A stretch of 13,261 bases of DNA, taken from the NCBI GenBank assembly GCA_019418235.1, contig DYCH01000048.1, forward strand, positions 1 through 13,261, written 5' to 3'. The first letter of the stretch is position 1. Each line of letters begins with the position of its first letter. Of the stretch, positions 7,957-12,368 are shown piece after piece. This stretch comes from Sutterella sp. GTDB lineage: Bacteria; Pseudomonadota; Gammaproteobacteria; Burkholderiales; Burkholderiaceae_F. The translations under genes were made by a program, and so were the position numbers. The notes below the pieces were generated by a model, which worked only from the letters and a program-made list of their open reading frames with translations, was not told where the DNA came from and made no database searches.

Positions 7957-8274
7957 ATGCGTGGAAATATGGGTGCTCTTTTAAAGCAAGCTCAACGTGT
8001 TCAAGAAAACATTAAGCGTTTGCAAGTGGAATTGGGTCAACTTGAAGTTGAAGGTCAATCCAGCAGCGGTTTGGTGAAAGTCACGATGACTTGCAAGCAC
8101 AACTTAAAGAGCGTGAAGTTGGATCCGAGCTTGATGGAAGAAGACGTGGATATGGTTGAAGACTTGGTCTTCATGGCCGTTAAGGATGCCTTGGATAAGG
8201 TCGAAACCACCACGAAGGAAAAGATGGCTCAAGCCACGGCCGGCATGCCCTTGCCTCCGGGAATGATGTTCTAA
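7957..8274 (+). CDS. ybaB: YbaB/EbfC family nucleoid-associated DNA-binding protein
   Basis: This 105-residue protein of the YbaB/EbfC family forms a tweezer-shaped homodimer that binds DNA and is found with the nucleoid. The family pattern is complete: an N-terminal helix with MGALLKQAQRVQENI, the strand region 'G-L-V-K-V-T' near residues 39-44, the conserved LDPSLMEED around 56-64 and the tail KEKMAQATAGMPLPPGMMF. Length matches the family (about 100-110). A good AAGGAA ribosome-binding sequence precedes the ATG. It sits between dnaX and recR, its standard place in many bacteria, which suggests a link to replication or recombination repair. Spacing is 37 nt from dnaX and 16 nt to recR, consistent with one operon. 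Confidence 0.95.
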   Translation: MRGNMGALLKQAQRVQENIKRLQVELGQLEVEGQSSSGLVKVTMTCKHNLKSVKLDPSLMEEDVDMVEDLVFMAVKDALDKVETTTKEKMAQATAGMPLPPGMMF

Positions 8275-8290
8275 TTGAACTTAAACCGCC

Positions 8291-8896
8291 ATGTCAAACA
8301 CCGATACGTCGATTGATCATTTGATCAATGCCTTAAAGAAGTTGCCGGGACTAGGCCCTCGGTCGGCTTCGCGCATTGCTTATCATTTGTTGTTAGACAA
8401 TCGACTCGGTGCCAGAGAGTTGGTGAGTAGTTTAGATCAAGCGCTCAACACCGTTAAGCACTGTGAGCTTTGCAACACGTTGACTGACGATACGCTCTGT
8501 CCGATTTGTCGAGACGAGACGCGTGATCGCTCGAAAATCTGTGTGGTAGAAAGCCCGGCTGATCAAAAAGCCATTGAAGAAACGTTGACCTATCAGGGTC
8601 TCTACTTTGTTTTAATGGGTTTGATTTCTCCGGTGCAAGGGGTGGGCGCAAAAGAGTTGCAACTTCAACGACTCATTGATCGAGTGGAAAATGACGAGCA
8701 ACTCAAAGAAGTGTTGATCGCAACGCCTTTCACACCGGAAGGGGATGCAACGGCACACTTTATTGCCAAAGCCATTGCTTCACGTTCGCGTCCGATTCGA
8801 GTGACGCGTTTGGCCCGTGGGATTCCGGCAGGAGTGGAATTGGAGTACACCGATGCCAATACAATCGCCAGTGCGATTTTCTCACGCCGAGGCTAA
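8291..8896 (+). CDS. recR: Recombination mediator protein RecR
   Basis: RecR works with RecO (and RecF) to load RecA on gapped single-stranded DNA covered with SSB. At 201 residues it is the usual length. A helix-hairpin-helix is seen at about 18-34 (LPGLGPRSASRIAYHLL). A C4 zinc finger follows with C58, C61, C70 and C73. The Toprim domain runs from about 82 to 175, with the acidic residue of VVESPAD (85-91) and the ATPFTPEGDATA segment (144-155). The C-terminal ARGIPAGVELEYTDANTI block is characteristic. The ATG has no clear ribosome-binding sequence, and translation may depend on coupling with ybaB 16 nt upstream. There is no truncation or missing motif. Confidence 0.97.
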   Translation: MSNTDTSIDHLINALKKLPGLGPRSASRIAYHLLLDNRLGARELVSSLDQALNTVKHCELCNTLTDDTLCPICRDETRDRSKICVVESPADQKAIEETLTYQGLYFVLMGLISPVQGVGAKELQLQRLIDRVENDEQLKEVLIATPFTPEGDATAHFIAKAIASRSRPIRVTRLARGIPAGVELEYTDANTIASAIFSRRG

Positions 8897-8917
8897 TGGC
8901 AGAAAAAAGGAACAAAA

Positions 8918-9505
8918 ATGGCAAATCCTCATATTTTGAATGCGTTACAAGAAGCTCAAGAAGCGCTCGATGCTTTGATTAAGAACGAAGCAACACTTGA
9001 GAAACTTGACGCCGCAGGCCAAGCGATGGCCGATGCCATCGCCAACGGTCACAAGATTTTATCTTGCGGTAACGGCGGTTCTTTGTGCGACGCCATGCAC
9101 TTTGCCGAAGAGATGACGGGACGCTACCGTCAGAATCGTCCGGGTTTTGCTGCGATTGCGATTGCGGATGCTAGTCACATGAGCTGCGTCGGTAATGACT
9201 ACGGCTATAACGATGTTTTTTCTCGCTATGTGAGCGCTGTGGGTCAAAAAGGGGATGTGCTTTTAGCCATTACGACGTCGGGCACAAGTGCCAATGTGAT
9301 GCAAGCGGTTAAAGCTGCGCATGACAAGGGCATGATTGTTGTCGGTTTAACGGGGCGTGAAGGCAGTCCTTTGGCCACGGAAGCCGATATTGCCATTGTG
9401 ACGCCAGCAGGCAAATGGGCCGATCGTGTGCAAGAGTTGCACATTAAGTGCATTCACATTTTGATTGAGTTGGTGGAGCGCCGTTTGGCACCGGAAAACT
9501 ACTAA
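8918..9505 (+). CDS. gmhA: D-sedoheptulose 7-phosphate isomerase
   Basis: GmhA converts sedoheptulose 7-phosphate to D-glycero-D-manno-heptose 7-phosphate, the first step of ADP-heptose synthesis for lipopolysaccharide inner core, in the cytosol as a homotetramer. This 195-residue SIS-domain protein contains SCGNGGSLCDAMHFAEE (49-65) and TGRYRQNRPG (67-76). Residues H61, E65 and H180 match the active-site positions of E. coli GmhA. The C-terminal ADRVQELHIKCIHILIELVE block is also typical. These features favour GmhA over the related DiaA initiation factor. A strong AAAAGGAA ribosome-binding sequence lies before the ATG, 21 nt after recR. It is the last gene of the dnaX operon, an unusual neighbour for a heptose gene. 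Its presence implies a Gram-negative cell with heptose-containing LPS. Confidence 0.95.
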   Translation: MANPHILNALQEAQEALDALIKNEATLEKLDAAGQAMADAIANGHKILSCGNGGSLCDAMHFAEEMTGRYRQNRPGFAAIAIADASHMSCVGNDYGYNDVFSRYVSAVGQKGDVLLAITTSGTSANVMQAVKAAHDKGMIVVGLTGREGSPLATEADIAIVTPAGKWADRVQELHIKCIHILIELVERRLAPENY

Positions 9506-9530
9506 AGTTTCCGTTTAAATAAAAAGCACA

Positions 9531-9579
9531 AGAGGGTGTTGATAAAGTCGAGAAGTCGACGAGTTCAACACTCTTTTTT
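9531..9579 (+). terminator. Branched intrinsic terminator after gmhA
   Basis: AGAGGGTGTTGA (9531-9542) pairs with TCAACACTCTTT (9565-9576) over 12 positions including two G-U pairs, running straight into a T tract (9574-9579). Inside it a second stem GTCGA (9547-9551) / TCGAC (9556-9560) is closed by loop GAAG. The site lies 25 nt after the gmhA stop and should end the dnaX-ybaB-recR-gmhA transcript. Confidence 0.85.
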
Positions 9580-9637
9580 AGTCAGGATACGGATGCGGCC
9601 CAACTCAGATCAAGTCCTTTATTGGAAATCGTAAAAG

Positions 9638-9666
9638 TTGAACTTATTGCAAGGGATACTTAAAAT
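9638..9666 (+). promoter_or_regulatory. Sigma70-type promoter upstream of candidate small RNA
   Basis: A -35 box TTGAAC (9638-9643) and a -10 box TAAAAT (9661-9666, five of six consensus bases) are separated by exactly 17 bp. The predicted start is near 9672-9674. It lies downstream of the gmhA terminator and upstream of a separate terminator, so its transcript would be short and distinct. It is the best-spaced sigma70-like promoter I found in the window. Confidence 0.6.
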
Positions 9667-9671
9667 CCAAA

Positions 9672-9743
9672 ATGGAAGTACGGATTCGTCTTGTACTCCG
9701 GTTCCGAGGCCTCAGTCATTCATGCTGAGGCTTTCGTGTTTTT
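9672..9743 (+). ncRNA. Candidate ~70-nt small RNA upstream of greA, with its own terminator
   Basis: From the predicted start the RNA would fold into two hairpins. The first pairs AGTAC (9677-9681) with GTACT (9693-9697), extended by GG/CC across a bulged A. The second pairs AGGCCTCAG (9707-9715) with CTGAGGCTT (9725-9733) around a 9-nt loop and is followed by TTTCG-TG-TTTTT, a Rho-independent terminator. A short unpaired stretch (9700-9706) separates them. Promoter, structured body and terminator fit together within about 105 bp. The alternative is a leaderless 18-codon ORF (ATG 9672, TGA within the terminator stem) rich in Arg and Leu, which I think less likely. Position before greA recalls the GraL RNA of E. 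coli, although no sequence similarity is claimed. No known RNA family was recognised. Confidence 0.5.
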
Positions 9744-9766
9744 AAAGGATTGGGGGGTAGTTGTTT

Positions 9767-9795
9767 TTGTTGTCAATTTGTACTTTTGGTAGATT
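9767..9795 (+). promoter_or_regulatory. Possible greA promoter
   Basis: TTGTTG (9767-9772) and TAGATT (9790-9795) are 17 bp apart. Both are partial matches to sigma70 boxes. A second isolated -10-like TAAAAT at 9845-9850 has no -35 partner. Either would start a greA transcript that contains the hairpin at 9867-9891. Confidence 0.3.
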
Positions 9796-9866
9796 CTGAC
9801 ACAATTCAATCCAAAGAATTCCCCAAAAAACAATCCTAAAAAGGTAAAATTAACGGGTCTTTAAAT

Positions 9867-9897
9867 GCCTGGGTAAACATTTCACTCAGGCTTCTTT
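9867..9897 (+). terminator. Attenuator-like hairpin in the greA leader
   Basis: GCCTGGGT (9867-9874) pairs with ACTCAGGC (9884-9891), 8 bp with one G-U pair and a 9-nt loop, followed by the T-rich TTCTTT. It is 36 nt before the greA start and lies between any upstream promoter and greA. Weak termination here would reduce greA expression and release a short leader RNA. The T tract is interrupted, so it may be partial or only a structural element. Confidence 0.45.
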
Positions 9898-9926
9898 AAT
9901 GTTTTGATTTTATTCTGAAAATTATT

Positions 9927-10400
9927 ATGGCAATTCCTATTACAGTCCGTGGTGCTGAGTTGCTTAAAGCCGAATTAAAGCGCCTCAAGAGTGTCGAACG
10001 TCCTGCAGTTGTTCAAGCAATTAAGGAAGCCCGTGAAAAGGGTGACTTGTCTGAAAACGCAGAATATGATGCCGCCAAGGATCTTCAAGGTCATATTGAA
10101 GGTCGTATTGCTGAGTTGGAAGGCAAGCTTGCCTCTTTGCAAATCATCGATCCGAAGGAATTGGATGCCGGTGGTCGTATCGTTTTTGGAGCAACGGTTG
10201 AACTCGAAGACCAAGACACGGGCAATGTTGTGACCTATCAAATCGTGGGCGACGATGAAGGCGACATTAAGCGTAATTTGGTCTCGATCTCCAGCCCCAT
10301 CGCTCGTGCTTTGATTGGTAAGTACGAAGGCGATGAAGCTACGGTGCACGCTCCGAGCGGCGACCGTATGTATGACATTTTGAGTGTTCAATACATCTAA
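9927..10400 (+). CDS. greA: Transcription elongation factor GreA
   Basis: GreA enters the secondary channel of backtracked RNA polymerase and stimulates cleavage of the 3' RNA end, rescuing arrested complexes. The 157-residue length matches the family (158 in E. coli). The N-terminal coiled coil (about residues 1-75) contains the tip region EAREKGDLSENAEYDAAKD with the acidic residues that reach the active site. The C-terminal FKBP-like domain includes IVFGATVELED and SPIARALIGKYEGDEATV. The start agrees with the family opening MAIPITVRGAE. No ribosome-binding sequence precedes it (upstream is GAAAATTATT), so initiation may be weak or rely on AT-rich leader. It is probably transcribed alone, with a structured leader and a terminator on the far side. 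Confidence 0.97.
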   Translation: MAIPITVRGAELLKAELKRLKSVERPAVVQAIKEAREKGDLSENAEYDAAKDLQGHIEGRIAELEGKLASLQIIDPKELDAGGRIVFGATVELEDQDTGNVVTYQIVGDDEGDIKRNLVSISSPIARALIGKYEGDEATVHAPSGDRMYDILSVQYI

Positions 10401-10447
10401 TCGCAGACGCCAAAATCGTACTCACAACCTTAAAGGGTTGGCAAAAG

Positions 10448-10485
10448 AAAAGGGAAAGTCATAATAATCAGACTCTCCCTTTTTT
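10448..10485. terminator. Bidirectional intrinsic terminator between convergent greA and the Cys-rich gene
   Basis: AAAAGGGAAAGTC (10448-10460) pairs with GACTCTCCCTTTT (10471-10483) with a single A-C mismatch and a 10-nt loop. The plus strand ends in T6 (10480-10485) and the minus strand ends in a T run complementary to 10448-10451. It can serve greA from the left and the minus-strand gene from the right. A smaller CAACC/GGTTG hairpin lies just upstream, near 10426-10442. Confidence 0.85.
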
Positions 10486-10504
10486 GTTCTCGTTTGAAGA
10501 TTCT

Positions 10505-10924
10505 TTACTCTTCAATATCCAATCGTTCAATTTTGAAGATGACCGGTCGAGTACCGTCATTGCAACAAGCAATCATTACCTTCTCGTCATTCATCCAACC
10601 TCGCATGATGGCTCCCCCTTGAAGCGCAGCGTAAATATAGCGACTGATGGCATCCCATGCTTCAGAGCAAAAAGGCACGCCTTCTGTTCCGCAATGTTGG
10701 GTTCCAGGGGATTGCAAAACGCCCTCATCGGGTTGACCACTTTTGATCAGCGTCCCAGCTCCCATGTGCCAAAAGTCATCTCGTTGGCTATTTCGACAGA
10801 ACAGGAATTCATCGCCTGTGTTGTAGCAAGGGCATTTTCCGCTACAAGGAACGGCACAATACTGTGCTTGGAGTTCAGGGAACAATTTTTTATCAAGAAC
10901 CGTGACTTTGACTCGGTATTCCAT
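10505..10924 (-). CDS. Cys-rich TIGR04076 family protein of unknown function
   Basis: This 139-residue soluble protein has no signal peptide or membrane segment. It matches my memory of the TIGR04076 family, common in anaerobes and without assigned function: an opening V-K-V-T-V-L strand, G-x-CPC...GDEF (29-40), FCSEAWDAI..YI.AL..G (86-103) and a C-terminal CNDGTRPVIFKIER (121-134). Nine cysteines (23, 27, 31, 33, 43, 78, 86, 120, 121) suggest metal or iron-sulfur binding or redox chemistry, which is inference. Compared with short family members it carries extra sequence around residues 41-80. A strong AGAGGAA ribosome-binding sequence precedes the ATG. It is flanked by terminators on both sides, so it is likely a single-gene unit sitting between greA and yhbY. 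Confidence 0.72.
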   Translation of the reverse strand: MEYRVKVTVLDKKLFPELQAQYCAVPCSGKCPCYNTGDEFLFCRNSQRDDFWHMGAGTLIKSGQPDEGVLQSPGTQHCGTEGVPFCSEAWDAISRYIYAALQGGAIMRGWMNDEKVMIACCNDGTRPVIFKIERLDIEE

Positions 10925-11021
10925 GATTGATTCCTCTCACAGTTAGGACATAGGAAACATTTTACGTTGAGTCGTCTGTGGTGGCGATTTTTTCGTGGGG
11001 TTTGTAGAATTCGCAGATAAG

Positions 11022-11052
11022 AAAAAAGCAGTTCCATTGTCGAACTGCTTTT
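11022..11052 (-). terminator. Intrinsic terminator of yhbY
   Basis: On the minus strand AAAAGCAGTTC (complement of 11042-11052) pairs perfectly over 11 bp with GAACTGCTTTT (complement of 11024-11034) around a 7-nt loop, followed by a T run (complement of 11022-11027). It begins 10 nt after the yhbY stop. Confidence 0.88.
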
Positions 11053-11061
11053 CTTGCTTAA

Positions 11062-11484
11062 TTAAGCGTTACCGAAGGACTTTTTCGTTTGACGACCCGG
11101 AGTGCGAGCACGGGTCTTACGAGCTGCCGTCGGACCACCACGGGTGCGACGTTGGCTTTCAGCCATTTGACGACGCTTGGCGCGTTCGGCTTCAGCCTTA
11201 CGCTTTTCAGGGCTCGGACGCCAGAGAACGAGCAACTTGCCGATCACTTGAACACGAGCGGCGGAGAGCTTTCCAACGAGCTCTTCAAAAATTGCTTCAC
11301 GTTCTTCGCGATCATCGCTCGGAACACGAATCTTAATCAATTCGTGAGCGGTTAAAGCACGGTCGACTTCTTTGATGACGGCATCCGTTAAGCCGTTGGC
11401 ACCTAAGAGCACGACAGGTTCGAGGTGGTGCGCTTGAGAGCGCAATTCGAGACGCGTGTCTCGATCAAGCAAAAGTTCTGCCAT
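11062..11484 (-). CDS. yhbY: CRM-domain ribosome assembly factor YhbY with basic C-terminal tail
   Basis: YhbY is a small RNA-binding protein associated with the large ribosomal subunit precursor. The CRM domain occupies about residues 1-95, with 'L-R-SQAHHLEPVVLLGANGLTD' (15-34) and the GANG loop that marks the family, then AHELIKIRVPSDDRE and VQVIGKLLVLWRP. Residues of about 92-140 form an Arg/Lys/Ala-rich tail without predicted structure, which makes the protein 140 residues against 97 in E. coli. The tail probably adds nonspecific RNA affinity (inference). The ATG has no ribosome-binding sequence; the leader is very AT-rich. It is divergent from rlmE, another large-subunit maturation gene, as in other betaproteobacteria. 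Confidence 0.93.
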   Translation of the reverse strand: MAELLLDRDTRLELRSQAHHLEPVVLLGANGLTDAVIKEVDRALTAHELIKIRVPSDDREEREAIFEELVGKLSAARVQVIGKLLVLWRPSPEKRKAEAERAKRRQMAESQRRTRGGPTAARKTRARTPGRQTKKSFGNA

Positions 11485-11496
11485 AGTAAAAAATCG

Positions 11497-11524
11497 AATA
11501 TAATCGGTTATCGAAAATTGAAAA
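11497..11524. promoter_or_regulatory. Divergent promoters of yhbY and rlmE with overlapping -10 boxes
   Basis: The 62-bp spacer between the two start codons contains a perfect plus-strand TATAAT (11499-11504), suited to rlmE but with a poor -35. The minus strand has TATATT (11497-11502) with TTTTCA (11519-11524) 16 bp upstream, suited to yhbY. The two -10 boxes overlap by 4 bp, so polymerase could bind one way or the other but not both at once. Both genes have short AT-rich leaders without a ribosome-binding sequence. Confidence 0.5.
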
Positions 11525-11546
11525 CGACTAATTGTATTGAAAAATC

Positions 11547-12197
11547 ATGCCAGTAGCAACAAAAAAACTGCGTTCTAATCGTGCTTGGATTGAACGCCAT
11601 ATTAACGATCCCTTTGTAAAGCGCTCCCGTGCCGAAGGTTATCGTGCACGTTCTGTTTATAAACTCATTGAACTCAATGACAAAGAAAAGCTCATTCGCC
11701 CGGGGATGACCGTGGTGGATTTGGGTGCGGCACCGGGCAGCTGGACGCAAGTCATTCGTGAAAAGTTGATGGACAAAAACGGTGACATCAACGGCACCAT
11801 CATTGCCATGGACATTTTGCCCATGGATCCGATCGATGGCGTGACGTTCTTGCAAGGTGACTTCCGTGAGCAAGAAGTGGCTGACCAATTAAATGCCCTC
11901 GTGGGTGATAAGCAAGTTGACTTGGTTTTATCTGACATGGCACCGAACTTGTCCGGTATTCCTGCAGCAGACGCCGCTCGTTGTTTATTACTCAATGAAT
12001 TGGGTTTGGAATTTTGTTTGCAAAACCTCACCGATAACGGTGTTTTTGTGACGAAGGTTTTCCAAGGCAGCGGCTTTTCCCAATACGTGGAGACGCTTAA
12101 GAAACACTTTAAGACGGTGTTGACGCGCAAACCTGAAGCCAGTCGCGACTCTTCTGCCGAAGTGTACATGGTCGCTAAGGGCATCAAAAAGCGTTAA
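11547..12197 (+). CDS. rlmE: 23S rRNA (uridine-2'-O)-methyltransferase (RrmJ/FtsJ)
   Basis: RlmE methylates the 2'-O of U2552 in the A loop of 23S rRNA, a late step in 50S assembly, using S-adenosylmethionine. At 216 residues it is the normal length. The SAM-binding motif DLGAAPGSW is at 58-66. The catalytic K-D-K-E tetrad is complete: K39 (SVYKL), D130 (LSDMAPN), K170 (FVTKVFQG) and E205 (SSAEVYMV). The N-terminal basic stretch with WIERHINDPFVKRSR contacts rRNA. Start is at the ATG giving MPVATKKLRSNRAW, as in homologues, though without a clear ribosome-binding sequence. In E. coli rlmE and ftsH are co-transcribed and heat-inducible; here the same order is kept with a 171-bp gap containing a second promoter. 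Confidence 0.97.
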   Translation: MPVATKKLRSNRAWIERHINDPFVKRSRAEGYRARSVYKLIELNDKEKLIRPGMTVVDLGAAPGSWTQVIREKLMDKNGDINGTIIAMDILPMDPIDGVTFLQGDFREQEVADQLNALVGDKQVDLVLSDMAPNLSGIPAADAARCLLLNELGLEFCLQNLTDNGVFVTKVFQGSGFSQYVETLKKHFKTVLTRKPEASRDSSAEVYMVAKGIKKR

Positions 12198-12205
12198 TTC
12201 GCACC

Positions 12206-12234
12206 CTTGAAAAAGTCACATTTTGTCCTCATAT
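12206..12234 (+). promoter_or_regulatory. Sigma32-type heat-shock promoter of ftsH
   Basis: CTTGAAA (12206-12212) matches the sigma32 -35 consensus exactly. After 14 bp comes CCTCATAT (12227-12234), which differs from the consensus CCCCATnT at one fixed base. It lies 8 nt after the rlmE stop and would give a leader of about 128 nt. FtsH degrades sigma32 in E. coli and is itself a sigma32-dependent gene, so the site makes biological sense. The leader also holds a tandem AAATAGTG pair (12321-12328, 12330-12337), for which I have no role. Confidence 0.7.
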
Positions 12235-12355
12235 ATTGTTAGAAAGCGTATCAATGCGGACTATTTAACAGATTTCTCGGTATTCTTAGAAAACTGCGAT
12301 CAAGGTTTTTTGGTCGGTTTAAATAGTGCAAATAGTGTTTTGGTTATACAAGGCG

Positions 12356-12361
12356 AAGGAG
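12356..12361 (+). promoter_or_regulatory. Ribosome-binding site fixing the TTG start of ftsH
   Basis: AAGGAG lies 7 nt before the TTG at 12369. It is the best ribosome-binding sequence near the N-terminus, and no ATG in frame gives the expected opening. It is inside the small inverted repeat GAAGG-AG-CCTTC (12355-12366), which could partly hide it in the mRNA. Confidence 0.65.
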
Positions 12362-12368
12362 CCTTCAA

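Noticed and set aside
9592..9633. 13-codon ORF starting ATGCGG after an AGGA sequence, downstream of the gmhA terminator
   Set aside because: Too short, no promoter upstream other than read-through past a strong terminator, and no recognisable leader-peptide composition.
9691..9715. GGTTCCGAGGCC resembling a tRNA T-arm
   Set aside because: No acceptor stem, D-arm or anticodon arm can be built around it; the bases are better explained by the terminator hairpin.
9975..10391. Long antisense ORF opposite greA (and similar antisense frames opposite hsdR, dnaX, recR, gmhA, rlmE and ftsH)
   Set aside because: All lie fully inside well-supported genes, have no ribosome-binding site or family motif, and are complementary-frame shadows.
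12321..12337. Tandem AAATAGTG repeat in the ftsH leader
   Set aside because: Only two copies, 9 bp apart, in AT-rich DNA; no known binding motif.
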